Source: Desulfovibrio sp. (lineage in GTDB: Bacteria; Desulfobacterota; Desulfovibrionia; Desulfovibrionales; Desulfovibrionaceae). Taken from it: a stretch of DNA of 56,248 nucleotides. The position numbers were made by a program, and so were the translations under genes. Below the pieces are notes generated by a model. It had not been told where the DNA came from. It saw only the letters and a program-made list of their open reading frames with translations, and did not search any database. Below, one piece after another: positions 19,029 through 28,714 of the stretch. Location of the stretch: assembly GCA_024699605.1 (NCBI GenBank), contig JAILPJ010000050.1, positions 1 through 56,248 on the forward strand, read 5' to 3'. Numbering within the stretch: the stretch's first letter is position 1; each line of letters opens with the position of its first letter.

Positions 19029-22000
19029 TCAGTTCAATAAGCTGCCGACAACCTGTATTTTGCGGGTTTTTTCCGTGACACGGCTTTTTTTGAAGTATTC
19101 TTGAATACCTTCAAAAAATGACGAGACTGTCATGGCTCTTCTTTTCCCGTAGAGCATACGTGATTCTGCTCTGCTGACGTAGAGCAGTCGGCTGGCCCTG
19201 GTGATGCCCACATAGCACAGACGTGCCTCTTCTTTTTTTTGTCTTTCCCGTTCCTCTTCATTTTGTCTGCACGCTGCAAAAGACGACAGATCGGCAGGCA
19301 GAATGCCCTCCTCCATCGCCGGTAAGAAAACTGCCTGAAATTCCAAGCCCTTGGCTGCGTGCAGTGTCAGAAGACGCACGGCCTCACTTTTTTCTCGATA
19401 GTTTTCTTCATTCTTAAGCCATAGCAATTCCTGAAAGAATTTTTCCCAGTCTCCACACTCCCTCCACATTTGACAGAGCTTGCGAAAGGCTGTGCTCTTG
19501 CCGGGCTGATAGCCGCTCCAGCTTTGCGTTTCAAGCCATGGGAGCATGGCTTCCGGCTTGGGCAGGGCATTTTTGTCAAAAGGGAAAGACGGTGACTGCT
19601 GGGTCGGGTCGAGAAGCTCCAAAAGCTGCTCGATACAGCTATCATGCCAAAACGCATCAACAGCTGGACAGAAGACAGGAATGCCGGCAGCTGTGAGACT
19701 TTTCGCAATGGGTGGCATAAGCTGTTTAAAGCGTACGAGAACCGCAATATCGCTTGGAGCGAGTACTTCGTCCTCTGTCTTTTGGCTATCTTCAAGGCTG
19801 TGAGAACTTTTACCCAGCAGCTGGGAAATCGTGCGGGCTATCCAGCGGCTTTCGGCCTGCTCGTCGGCTACCTGGCAGAAATGCAGTTGACAGGAAAGAT
19901 TCTTGGCAGCCATCAGCTTTCCGCAATGCGGTGTTTGTAAGAGGCTCTGAGCCGTGTTGAGTATTTCTTGTGCTGACCGGAAGCTTTGGTCGAGTTTTCG
20001 GACGTACAGATTCGGCCAGAGTCTGCGCAAGGCCAGTTCTATGTTTTCTACAGATCCTCTGAAGCCGTAGATGGCCTGATCGGGATCGCCGATGCCAAAG
20101 AATCCTGAGCCATTTGGCGGAAGTAGGGTTTTGATCAATGCCAGATTGAGCGGTGAGCAGTCTTGAATCTCGTCCACAAGCACAGCCGAAAACTGGCTTG
20201 GTTGCGCTTGGAAAAAAGCGAGCGCGGACTCCACAAGTTGCGTGAAATCGCAGATCTGATGGTCTGAAAGGGATTTTTGGGCCGCAAGGTAATTGGCAAA
20301 AAGCCTTGCGTAGTCGCTAGCGTCCAAGCGGCATTCTTCCCGCAATCTGTTGATTATCTCCCAGATTTTACGTCCCTCAGTCTTGTCGAGGGTGGGATTG
20401 GCGTGGAGAAAGAGGCGCAATGCGGAATCTTCACTTTGCAGCAAAAGATCCGGCTTTGCTTGCCTCAGGATTTGGTAGCAGAAGGCATGGAGGGTGGTGC
20501 AGACTGGCAAATTGTCGTGGCCAAGCTGTGTCATGAGGCGCTTGCGCATCTCTTCGGCAGCTCTGCGGGTGAAGGTGATAGCCAGGATCTTTTCTGCTTT
20601 GTGTCCTTGCTCCAAAAGATAGCCAATGCGCCCCATCAGCAAATGGGTTTTGCCACTGCCAGGGCCTGCCAGAACCAGCGTCGGAGCCAGCGAAGTCTGT
20701 ATGGCTGCCTGTTGCGCCTGAGAATAGACGCATTTTGCAGTCTGGGGTGTTTTGCTTTTGTTTTGTAGCGCCTGAAAACGTAAGAGCTCAGAGAGATTTT
20801 CCTGACTTGGGGATCTTGAGCTATCGGTTTGCCTTGATGTTGCCGTTTGCTTCGGCAAAGCTTCCGTAAGCAGACTTTGCGTTCCAGGCACTGCGTAGAT
20901 GGACTTTTTTCTGCCCCTTTGTGCTTGCTCTTCGTCCGTAAAAATTCGTACTCTGCCAAACTCTCCGTCGTAGCCGGCCTTGAGCTGCACTTGACCCTGA
21001 CGGAGCCGACCGCAGGCAATTGCCAGATCCTGGCTATAACTGGATAGATCTGTAAGAGGCACTTGCAGCAGAATGTCCAGTTCAGAACCCAAGCTCGCGA
21101 GCATGCGGCCATATTCTGTCTGCACCTTGCGTGAGGTAGGACCAACATTGAGGATTTCAGCAATCATTTCTTGCAAAGGCATAATGGACTGAAAACGCGG
21201 TTCCAGTGGAGGCGAGGCAGGGCTCGTGCGATCGGCCAATTCCATGACGCGGTGGAGAACCCCAATGGTTAGCGGCTTGTGGCAGACCGGACAGATATTT
21301 TGCAGTTCACGAGTTTCCAGAGGATTGAGTGAAACATGGCAGGCACGGTGTCCGTCAAGATGGTACTTGCCCTCTTCTGGAAAAAACTCCATCGTTCCCA
21401 GAAAACGACAGGAGAGTTCATCCTGTTTGGGATCGCGCCTAGCTGAAGCCTTGAGCGCTGAAAAAATACCCGCAAAGCTTGGCTTGCCGGCAAATATATT
21501 GGCTTCGCGAGCGAGCTTGCTGCCTGAATGCGCATCGGAATTGGAGATGAGCGCGTAACCGTCAAGTGCACTGATATAGCGGTTCATGAGAGGGTCTGAG
21601 GACAAGCCGGTTTCCAAGGCAAAAATCTCTTGGGTGAGATCTTCAAAGCACTCTTCAATTCGGTCAAAGCCTGAGCGTGAGCCAAAGAGAGCAAACCAGG
21701 GCGTCCAGATATGGGCAGGTACGAGCACCGCGTTTGGCACGATCTCAAGTGTCAGTTCCAAGAGTATCTTGGGATCAAGACCAAGAATGGGGCGTCCGTC
21801 AGAAGCAATATTGCCGAGTTTTTCCAGCCGCTTGGCCAGAAGGTCGGCGTCTTCCAGACTCGGGAGATAGACAAGGGTGTGTACTTTGCGTACACGCCCT
21901 TTCTTTTTGTAGATGGAGCTGATTTCTGTTTCAAGGAGGAAAAGTGGATCTTGTTTTGTCTCAAGACAGGTTTTTTCAGGCAGAAAGGGGAGCTTTTCAC

Positions 22001-22211
22001 GGGCAACGGCAAGTTTGTACAATCCACTGTCTTCATCGCGTACTAGTTGTTCGCGCATTTCTTTACGCCAGGCAGGGTGAACACAGTCTCCAGTTGCGAT
22101 GACGTTGAGGCCTTTGGCGCGCGCCCAGGCATCGAGATTGCGAGCAGAAAGATCCTTGCTCGTGGCAAGGGAAAAACGCGAATGAATGTGCAGATCAGCG
22201 AGAAAGGTCAT
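19029..22211 (-). CDS. EndoQ-like PHP nuclease fused to UvrD/Rep-type helicase
   Basis: 1060 aa with two complete enzymes. Residues about 1-420 form a PHP-fold nuclease of the EndoQ type: metal motif ADLHIHSRFS, ATGDCVH, a middle Glu (ETEISS), PAHIWTPW and SNSDAHS, then a zinc-ribbon-like segment C-x(14)-CPVCHKPLTIGVLHRV, the EndoQ hallmark. EndoQ cuts DNA 5' of deaminated bases. After a polar linker (about 440-500) a full SF1A helicase follows: AGPGSGKTH, ITFTRRAAEEMRKR, VDEIQD, GDPDQAIYGFRG, QSFRSAQEI, TLHAAKGLEF and YVGITRA. ATG 22211 is preferred to GTG 22247. The inferred role is incision at deaminated bases followed by unwinding. Confidence 0.88.
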   Translation of the reverse strand: MTFLADLHIHSRFSLATSKDLSARNLDAWARAKGLNVIATGDCVHPAWRKEMREQLVRDEDSGLYKLAVAREKLPFLPEKTCLETKQDPLFLLETEISSIYKKKGRVRKVHTLVYLPSLEDADLLAKRLEKLGNIASDGRPILGLDPKILLELTLEIVPNAVLVPAHIWTPWFALFGSRSGFDRIEECFEDLTQEIFALETGLSSDPLMNRYISALDGYALISNSDAHSGSKLAREANIFAGKPSFAGIFSALKASARRDPKQDELSCRFLGTMEFFPEEGKYHLDGHRACHVSLNPLETRELQNICPVCHKPLTIGVLHRVMELADRTSPASPPLEPRFQSIMPLQEMIAEILNVGPTSRKVQTEYGRMLASLGSELDILLQVPLTDLSSYSQDLAIACGRLRQGQVQLKAGYDGEFGRVRIFTDEEQAQRGRKKSIYAVPGTQSLLTEALPKQTATSRQTDSSRSPSQENLSELLRFQALQNKSKTPQTAKCVYSQAQQAAIQTSLAPTLVLAGPGSGKTHLLMGRIGYLLEQGHKAEKILAITFTRRAAEEMRKRLMTQLGHDNLPVCTTLHAFCYQILRQAKPDLLLQSEDSALRLFLHANPTLDKTEGRKIWEIINRLREECRLDASDYARLFANYLAAQKSLSDHQICDFTQLVESALAFFQAQPSQFSAVLVDEIQDCSPLNLALIKTLLPPNGSGFFGIGDPDQAIYGFRGSVENIELALRRLWPNLYVRKLDQSFRSAQEILNTAQSLLQTPHCGKLMAAKNLSCQLHFCQVADEQAESRWIARTISQLLGKSSHSLEDSQKTEDEVLAPSDIAVLVRFKQLMPPIAKSLTAAGIPVFCPAVDAFWHDSCIEQLLELLDPTQQSPSFPFDKNALPKPEAMLPWLETQSWSGYQPGKSTAFRKLCQMWRECGDWEKFFQELLWLKNEENYREKSEAVRLLTLHAAKGLEFQAVFLPAMEEGILPADLSSFAACRQNEEERERQKKEEARLCYVGITRASRLLYVSRAESRMLYGKRRAMTVSSFFEGIQEYFKKSRVTEKTRKIQVVGSLLN

Positions 22212-22259
22212 GGCAGCTCTGTGAAGGCTTGATAGACTCCCTGACACAGGGGCCTCAGA

Positions 22260-23018
22260 TTATTTTTGATGGCCTGCACCCAGCCATGGGCAAAAGCTAA
22301 GTGCGGAGTCAGAAAATTTCTGTTCTCCTTGTCTTGTGTGCAGTACAAGTGGGGGCAAAAGATCACACTGGCATTTTGCGTCTTTGCAGGCACAGACGAG
22401 CACGCGTTTCCCAGGGGAGTCGGGAAAACTGGCCACAGGTAAAAGTGTTCGCAGGCAGAGACGGTATTTGGCAAGTTTGACAGTCAGCAATTGCAGTTTG
22501 TAGGCCGGATAGATGCAGAAAAATAAGCTGTGGTGTTGGAGTAGGCGGCTTGCTTGCTCAGTGAACAGCTCAAGAGCCTCATCACCGCGTTGGGCACTAT
22601 TGCGCAGACAATGCGGTGAAGGTCGGCCTTCCCCGTTTTGGAAATACGGGGGATTGGCGAGTACAGCCGTAAACGCTCCGTGGTAGGGAACAAGATTTTG
22701 CTTCTTTGTTAGGTCAGACTGTACGATCTTCAGGCGATGAGCTAGGCCAAGGTTTTTGAGATTGGTTTCTGCGCAATGGATGTGCTGGGCCTCTTTTTCA
22801 AAGCCAATCCCTTGCAGCTCATTGCGCAAAAGCGCAAGACCGCAAAGTGCAGCGGCACAACCACAGCCAAGTTCCGCTACGCTGAGCGACCTGGGGGGGA
22901 GAAAACGGTCCGCAAAGCTCGCAAGCAGCAAGGTATCACTGGCAAAATGACAATTCTCAACCTGTGAAAGGCCACGAGGAAAACGCTGTTGCGTTTGGGC
23001 ATCGTTGAAGACGTTCAT
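22260..23018 (-). CDS. TrmN6-like N6-adenine methyltransferase
   Basis: About 252 aa from ATG 23018. The Rossmann SAM motif is ELGCGCAAALCGLAL (about residues 49-63), and the adenine-N6 catalytic motif NPPYF lies in LANPPYFQNGEGR. That is the signature of the TrmN6/YfiC group, which methylates A37 of tRNA1-Val. Family members modifying other RNA or DNA adenines share the motif, so the substrate is uncertain. The stop of the upstream U32 gene is 2 bp away from ATG 23018. An overlapping start at 23069 is possible but less likely. Confidence 0.78.
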   Translation of the reverse strand: MNVFNDAQTQQRFPRGLSQVENCHFASDTLLLASFADRFLPPRSLSVAELGCGCAAALCGLALLRNELQGIGFEKEAQHIHCAETNLKNLGLAHRLKIVQSDLTKKQNLVPYHGAFTAVLANPPYFQNGEGRPSPHCLRNSAQRGDEALELFTEQASRLLQHHSLFFCIYPAYKLQLLTVKLAKYRLCLRTLLPVASFPDSPGKRVLVCACKDAKCQCDLLPPLVLHTRQGEQKFSDSALSFCPWLGAGHQK

Positions 23019-23019
23019 A

Positions 23020-25050
23020 CTAGAGCAATGGCTGTTCCCAATTGAAAAGACCTGGACGTGCCGCAGCACCTTCTATGGGCGGATCATTTTCTGAAAGCGT
23101 GGCAAAAAAGCTATAGCCAGCGCTCAGCAGTTCACTTTCCTTTTCTTTGAGATTCAGGGGCCAGGCCGGATAGATCCAGGTGTTTTGCCCGTAGTTGCGT
23201 GCCCAGAACATTTCCCCCTTGGGGCTGGAAAAGGGCACGTTCTGTTTGAGCCCCAGCAGACCGAAGCGGCTGATCCCTACGGGCCAGAAGCCTTCAAGGA
23301 CTAGGCCAAGAGGCAGTGGGCTAAGTCGAGGCAGGGCCAGAAGATCCTTTTTCCCCAGTTCTGGGCTGATGAAGGCTGCTTTGAAGCCCATCCGGGCTAA
23401 GAATTGGAGCGTGAAGACATTGGCAATATTACAGAAGGGGCCGGCCACAAGATCCGCCCCCGCAGGCAGTATTTCCGGAAAAAAGGCTCTTTGCCAAGGC
23501 GCATTGGCCACGAAATGTCGAGAGCCGTCGCGCCAGAGGTGCTGAATGATGCGTCCAAGCTTTGCCGATTCATCAGGCCAGACAACAGGTGGAAGCCACC
23601 AGAACACTCTGCGTGCCACAGTGCGTGAGATCTCAGCGGTTTTCGGTGTCAGCCAGAGGGCAAGCATATTGCGTGAGCCTGCCCGATTATCCTTGCCTCT
23701 GGGAATTGTGGCAAGAACATGCATATCTGGTCTGCGCCGGCTTTTCTGCGGTGCTGGGAGTTCGAGGCGGAGATCACAAGGAGAGGTCTTGCGACCAGGA
23801 TAGTTACGCCGTTTTTCTTCATAGCGGGCCAGTGCTTGCACCAGACGAGGTTCACGTCGATCAATGAGATAGACCGGTGTGCCTTCTGGGGGAAGCTTTT
23901 TTCCTCGAAAGGGCAGGATTGTCACGGCGTCTGCAGCTCCGTTGCGCGGAAGCCGCAGGGTTTCATGCCAGCGCTGATCCTCTGAGCCAATGCGAAGGAA
24001 ATCTTTGGCTTTGAGATCCGTGGCGGGTCTCAGCAGAAGCTTTTCACCTGAACGTTGAATTTTACCCAGAAGTAGGCCTGAGCCTGTGTAACCGCCGGGA
24101 TTGGTGGGTATGCGCTGGCGTTTTGGCAAAAAGCGGGCCTGTGTTCCAGGCCTGCCGAGTGCCATGGTCAAAAGCTCTTGGGCTTCTTTCTGTGCTGCAG
24201 GATCAACAGCATGATCTCTGAGCAATTTGTAGGCTGCTACACAGTGATAGACATAGTGAGGTCCCTTTTTGCGACCTTCGATTTTCCAAGAAGCGAGATG
24301 GGGTATAGAGAGAAGGGTTTTGCTGATACAGGCCAGAGAGAGATCCTGGCAGGAAAAAAATTGGCTGGCTTTGCCTTTTTTTGAGATTCTTTTGGGATGA
24401 CTGCTCTGACCAATTTGGTAGGCTCGACGACAGGGTTGAACGCAACGTCCGCGCAGACCACTTTTGCCACCCAGATAGCTCGACCAGTAGCAGCGCCCGG
24501 AAACACAAAAACAAAGCGCTCCGTGTACAAAAAGTTCAAGATCTAAATTGTCAGGGCAGCGTTCAGCCATCAGACGTACTTCGTCCAGAGAAAGCTCGCG
24601 TGGCAAAATGACACGTGAAACGCCAAGGGCTGGAAGCAGGCGCAACGTTTCTGGATGCGTGACATTGGCCAGCGTCGAGAGAAAAAGGCCTCCTGAAAAA
24701 CCGGCGGCTTTGGCAATGGTCAGGACAGCGGGGTCTTGGATGATCAATCCATCGCAATGCACCTGGTCTTCTAGGCGTTTAATCAGGCGAAAGCATTGAT
24801 GACACTCTTCTTGTTTGATCAGAGTGTTCATAGTGATATAGACGCGAGCGCCTTCGTCATGAGCGAGGTCGCATAGTCCAGAGAGCTCTGTCAGACCGAA
24901 GTTCTCCGCTTCCATGCGCGCAGAAAAATTCTTTAGTCCGAGGTAGAGCGCATCGGCTCCTGCTGCCAGCGCTGCCAGAAAGCATTGGCTGTCGCCGACC
25001 GGTGCCAAGATTTCCGGTTTACGCAAAGTATTTTCTGATACTTGTGACAT
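23020..25050 (-). CDS. Peptidase U32 family protein, RlhA/TrhP-type
   Basis: 676 aa. The N-terminal U32 barrel begins EILAPVGDSQCFLAALAAGADALYLG, here split as APVGD and AGADALYLG. The family cysteine cluster is present (HGALCFCVSGRCYWS and RGRCVQPCRR), which in studied members binds an Fe-S centre. A long C-terminal region (about 400-676) makes it the size of RlhA, the 23S rRNA C2501 hydroxylase. TrhP (tRNA U34 hydroxylation) is shorter. Despite the family name, RNA hydroxylation is more likely than proteolysis. It heads a tight minus-strand group with the methylase. Confidence 0.82.
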   Translation of the reverse strand: MSQVSENTLRKPEILAPVGDSQCFLAALAAGADALYLGLKNFSARMEAENFGLTELSGLCDLAHDEGARVYITMNTLIKQEECHQCFRLIKRLEDQVHCDGLIIQDPAVLTIAKAAGFSGGLFLSTLANVTHPETLRLLPALGVSRVILPRELSLDEVRLMAERCPDNLDLELFVHGALCFCVSGRCYWSSYLGGKSGLRGRCVQPCRRAYQIGQSSHPKRISKKGKASQFFSCQDLSLACISKTLLSIPHLASWKIEGRKKGPHYVYHCVAAYKLLRDHAVDPAAQKEAQELLTMALGRPGTQARFLPKRQRIPTNPGGYTGSGLLLGKIQRSGEKLLLRPATDLKAKDFLRIGSEDQRWHETLRLPRNGAADAVTILPFRGKKLPPEGTPVYLIDRREPRLVQALARYEEKRRNYPGRKTSPCDLRLELPAPQKSRRRPDMHVLATIPRGKDNRAGSRNMLALWLTPKTAEISRTVARRVFWWLPPVVWPDESAKLGRIIQHLWRDGSRHFVANAPWQRAFFPEILPAGADLVAGPFCNIANVFTLQFLARMGFKAAFISPELGKKDLLALPRLSPLPLGLVLEGFWPVGISRFGLLGLKQNVPFSSPKGEMFWARNYGQNTWIYPAWPLNLKEKESELLSAGYSFFATLSENDPPIEGAAARPGLFNWEQPLL

Positions 25051-25096
25051 GGCAAAAAACTCAAAGTGCTGTAACAGTCGTAGACAAAGATGATTA

Positions 25097-27424
25097 TCAG
25101 GTCCTGATGAATTCGGCCAGCTGGCGGATACGGGCTTTAAGATGGCTCATTCTGAAAATAGTCCTGTTATTGTCTATGGCATGGAAAAGAGCTTGACGTT
25201 CTCCAACGAGTACGACGAGTTTTTTTCCACGTGTCACGGCGGTATAGAGGAGATTTCTCTGCAGCATCCACCGGTGAGCCATGACCAGGGGAATGACCAC
25301 GGCAGGATATTCAGACCCCTGCGATTTATGAATGGAAATGGCGTAGGCGGTAATTAAGGCATCCAATTCTGAAAAATCATACTCCGCCTTGAGCTCATCA
25401 AATTGTACCGTAAGCCTTCTTGCCTTGGTATTGAGATCGATAATGGTACCGATGTCGCCGTTAAACACTTCTTTTTCATAATCGTTGCGAATCTGCATGA
25501 CCTTATCATACAAACGGAACTCGCCATTGGTCCTTTGCACCTTGTACTTCTGAGGATTGAGTGCGTCCTGCAGCTTGCGGTTGAGCGCAAGCACTCCGCA
25601 ATCTCCCTTGCGCATGGGGCTGAGTACCTGGATGTCGTTGACATCAAAATGATAGTAGGCGGGAAGCCTCATGCTGACAAGATCGCTGATGGTTTGAGCC
25701 AAATGCGTTGGATCATCTTCTTCGATAAAATAGAAATCTGTGCGATTTTTATGGTCGTTTTTGAAGGGAGGAATTTCACCTTGGTTGATCATGTGGGCAT
25801 AGCGCACAATGGCGCTTTCTTCTGACTGACGGAAGATGTGAGTCAGTTTGACCACGGGCACAATGCCTGAACCGATAATGTCAGAGAGAACCATGCCTGG
25901 CCCCACAGAGGGCAATTGAAAGATATCACCCACAATGATCACAGTTGCACCGAGAGGCACAGCACAGAGCAGGTGATAGAAAATACTCACATCCATCATT
26001 GAGGCTTCATCAACGATCAAAACGTCACAAGCAATGGGATTGTTTTCATCGTATTCACAGATATTGCCAGAAGCTGAGAACTTCAGCAGTCGATGTATGG
26101 TTTTTGCCGTTCGTCCTGTGGCTTCCTGCATGCGTCTCGCTGCTCGGCCAGTGGGGGCGGCAAGTTCAATTCTTGCCTTCTGTGTTTCGAAGAGATGGAT
26201 GATCGCATTAATGATCGTCGTTTTGCCTGTACCGGGGCCACCGGTGATTACCAGCATTTTTGACTCAGCGGCCATAATCACCGCTTCACATTGCTCGGGG
26301 GCGAGCACGAATTCTTCTTTTTTGATGATGTTTTCTGCGATAACTTGAGGATTTCGCAGTGTAATGGATTTCGGCGCACAGAGGATATTCAGGATATTTT
26401 CAGCGATTTTGTTTTCAAAATGGTGGTAAACGGAAAGAAAAACAGCTGTCAGTTTTGTTCCGAAATCGTCCTCAATCTCCTCACAGACAATGCGATTTTC
26501 TGCTTCGAGGCTTTGGAAAAGTTGGTCACAATCTGGAATTGCCTGCGCAGCGCTTCCCGCTTTTGGCAGATCCTCTTGCCATTCTTCTTCGGGCTCAACT
26601 TCAGCATCTCTGTTTTGCCCTGTTTGCCAGCTGCTTTGGCTAAGCAGTGAAGACAGACGATCTTCAAGCAAGTCCTTGGGCTGATAGAGATGGCCATGAC
26701 TGGCGGCCTGGCGTAAGAGTGTAATCAGGTAAGCTTTTTGCCGCAGAGGATGATCTTTGGCGAGGTTCAGACTGGCTGCCAGAGCATCTGCGGTATGAAA
26801 GGAAATGTCGGGAACTTCGAGACAGAGCAGATAGGGATTGGCCTTGATTTGTTCCAAGGCAGTGGGGCCGAATTTGCTGAGGATAAAGGATGTCTTGGCA
26901 ATGCTTATGCCAGAGGGTCGCAGAAAGAGCATGAGATTGCGCTGCAACCTGTGTTCAGCCCAGCTGCGACAAATGGTTTCACAGGTTTTTTTACTGATGT
27001 TCTCAACGCTGAAGATGCGTTCAGGCTCTTTGTCGAGGATAGTGAAGGTGTCCGGTCCGAAGGCTTTGACAATATTGGCTGCTGTTTTTTCTCCCAGCCC
27101 CTCGATAATGCCTGATCTCAAAAAATCTGTGATGCCCTCGAGCGTTGACGGTAGTATTTCTTCATATTGGCTGAAGGTGAATTGCAGGCCATAGCGTGGA
27201 TGGCGGGTAAAGGAGCCTGTGAATTGGATGTGGGCAAACGGTTTTGCCTCAAGCAGAGAGCCGACACAGGTCACAGTTTTTTTTGTGCTTTCTTCTTTGA
27301 GTTCATTGGCCAGCATTTCCAGTGAGTCTTTGTCCACCTTCACAAGCACGATGCTGTACCCGTTTTCCTCATTGCGGAAAACGATTTTTTCGAGAACGCC
27401 AGAAAGCACACAAGCGTCATCCAT
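25097..27424 (-). CDS. recD2: RecD2-type ATP-dependent DNA helicase
   Basis: 5'-3' SF1B helicase, 775 aa. An N-terminal OB-like region is followed by helix-hairpin-helix segments (FLRSGIIEGLGEKTAANIV, about residues 103-121). Then come Walker A GGPGTGKTT (about 395), APTGRAARR, Walker B VDEASMMD, GDIFQLPSVGPG and the C-terminal AYAISIHKSQGSEY and YTAVTRGK motifs. It lacks RecB/RecC neighbours, as is typical for RecD2. A variable acidic insert (EVEPEEEWQED) lies near residue 275. AAGGT precedes ATG 27424. Its role is genome maintenance; the adjacent EndoQ-UvrD supports a repair neighbourhood. Confidence 0.93.
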   Translation of the reverse strand: MDDACVLSGVLEKIVFRNEENGYSIVLVKVDKDSLEMLANELKEESTKKTVTCVGSLLEAKPFAHIQFTGSFTRHPRYGLQFTFSQYEEILPSTLEGITDFLRSGIIEGLGEKTAANIVKAFGPDTFTILDKEPERIFSVENISKKTCETICRSWAEHRLQRNLMLFLRPSGISIAKTSFILSKFGPTALEQIKANPYLLCLEVPDISFHTADALAASLNLAKDHPLRQKAYLITLLRQAASHGHLYQPKDLLEDRLSSLLSQSSWQTGQNRDAEVEPEEEWQEDLPKAGSAAQAIPDCDQLFQSLEAENRIVCEEIEDDFGTKLTAVFLSVYHHFENKIAENILNILCAPKSITLRNPQVIAENIIKKEEFVLAPEQCEAVIMAAESKMLVITGGPGTGKTTIINAIIHLFETQKARIELAAPTGRAARRMQEATGRTAKTIHRLLKFSASGNICEYDENNPIACDVLIVDEASMMDVSIFYHLLCAVPLGATVIIVGDIFQLPSVGPGMVLSDIIGSGIVPVVKLTHIFRQSEESAIVRYAHMINQGEIPPFKNDHKNRTDFYFIEEDDPTHLAQTISDLVSMRLPAYYHFDVNDIQVLSPMRKGDCGVLALNRKLQDALNPQKYKVQRTNGEFRLYDKVMQIRNDYEKEVFNGDIGTIIDLNTKARRLTVQFDELKAEYDFSELDALITAYAISIHKSQGSEYPAVVIPLVMAHRWMLQRNLLYTAVTRGKKLVVLVGERQALFHAIDNNRTIFRMSHLKARIRQLAEFIRT

Positions 27425-27477
27425 GGAAGTTACCTTTGGCCCGAGTGTCAGGGCAGCCTGAGAAGAACAGAAGGATC

Positions 27478-28560
27478 TTAGCCAAGACTATTTTGCATCA
27501 GCCAGGCATCAGCCAGAACCAGGGCTGTCATAGCTCTGAGCACCGGAACTATTCGTGGTATTGCCGAAAGGTCATGTCGTCCGCCAATGGTGATCTGGCA
27601 GGGATGACCGTCAAGATCTACGGTCTGTTGCGGTCTTGGCACAGAGGCAATGGGTTTAACGGCCACCCGTGCGATAATGCTCTGACCGGTCGTGATCCCA
27701 CCAAGCATCCCGCCGGCATGATTGGTGGCAAAGCCTGGAAGAGCTCCTGCACTTTTGGGGGCAAGCAAAAGGTCATTGTTGGCTGAACCTGTGCTGCGGG
27801 CAGCTTGAAAGCCATCACCAAATTCTACGCCTTTAACAGCCCCTACACTGAGAAGACCGTGTCCGAGCATAGCCGATATTTTGTCAAAAACCGGTTCTCC
27901 CAGACCTGCTGGAACATTGTTAGCTTCAATTTGAACAATACCTCCCAGGGTATCGTGGTTTTCTCTGGCTTTTTGAACGGCTTGATCCCAGCGACTGATG
28001 ACGGAATCTGAGGCGGCAAAATAGGGTCGGGCGAGAGCCCCGGCCAGATCGACGAACTCATTATCTATGCCAATACCGCCAAACTCCACGCTCGCCGCGA
28101 AAATCTCCACGCTGATCTGAGCGAGAATTTTGGCCGCTATGGCGCCTGCAGCTACTCGCGCCGCTGTTTCACGGCCCGAAGCACGCCCCCCACCACGATA
28201 GTCACGGAAACCATGATATTTTGTATGATACGTAAAATCCGCATGCCCTGGACGGAAGACGCGAGCAAGCTCATCGTAGTCGCTTGACTGCTGATTGGTG
28301 TTCTCAATGAGAAAAGCGATGGGGGTACCTGTTGTTTTGCCCTGAAAAAGACCTGATTGTATATGCACCAGATCCGCTTCCTTGCGAGCTGTGGAGGTTG
28401 AGCCCTGGCCAGGTTTGCGCAGATCGAGCTCTCTCTGCAAGTCTTTTTCGCAAAGCTCCAGTCCTGGTGGCACACCGTCTACAATGCCTCCGATTGACAG
28501 TCCATGCGATTCACCAAACGTTGTTAATCTGAGCAGATGACCAAAAGTATTGCCTGGCAT
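27478..28560 (-). CDS. aroC: Chorismate synthase
   Basis: Converts EPSP to chorismate with reduced FMN; last step of the shikimate pathway. 360 aa with signatures GESHGLSIGGIVDGVPPG, split here as GESHG and DGVPPG, RPGHADFTY, the FRDYRGGGRASGRETAARVAAGA region (RGGGRASGRET) and the C-terminal GGRHDLSAIPR. GAGAGGAT precedes the ATG. It lies apart from the aromatic operon at 38.7-44 kb that makes its substrate and uses its product, with no sign of the attenuator found there. Confidence 0.97.
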   Translation of the reverse strand: MPGNTFGHLLRLTTFGESHGLSIGGIVDGVPPGLELCEKDLQRELDLRKPGQGSTSTARKEADLVHIQSGLFQGKTTGTPIAFLIENTNQQSSDYDELARVFRPGHADFTYHTKYHGFRDYRGGGRASGRETAARVAAGAIAAKILAQISVEIFAASVEFGGIGIDNEFVDLAGALARPYFAASDSVISRWDQAVQKARENHDTLGGIVQIEANNVPAGLGEPVFDKISAMLGHGLLSVGAVKGVEFGDGFQAARSTGSANNDLLLAPKSAGALPGFATNHAGGMLGGITTGQSIIARVAVKPIASVPRPQQTVDLDGHPCQITIGGRHDLSAIPRIVPVLRAMTALVLADAWLMQNSLG

Positions 28561-28650
28561 AGTCTATCCTCTCAAATGAGAATTGCAGCAAAGGGGGAAA
28601 TCTCTTAGCACAGATGGGCCTTTTCGAAAAGACCGAAAGCAGAGGATTGC

Positions 28651-28693
28651 CAAAAAACAAAACGCCTTGTTTTCCAGTGGAAAGCAAGGCGTT
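28651..28693 (-). terminator. Rho-independent terminator of metK
   Basis: On the minus strand AACGCCTTG (28693-28685) pairs with CAAGGCGTT (28669-28661) around a 15-nt loop that can extend the stem. It is followed by TTTTGTTTTTTG. It separates panC-metK from aroC. Confidence 0.88.
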
Positions 28694-28714
28694 GAAAGAA
28701 AAACACAGAACAGT

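Noticed and set aside
24606-24625. CACGTGAAAC in the U32 gene, as a third parS
   Set aside because: Only the right half matches; the left half (AATGA instead of TGTTT) breaks the palindrome that ParB needs.
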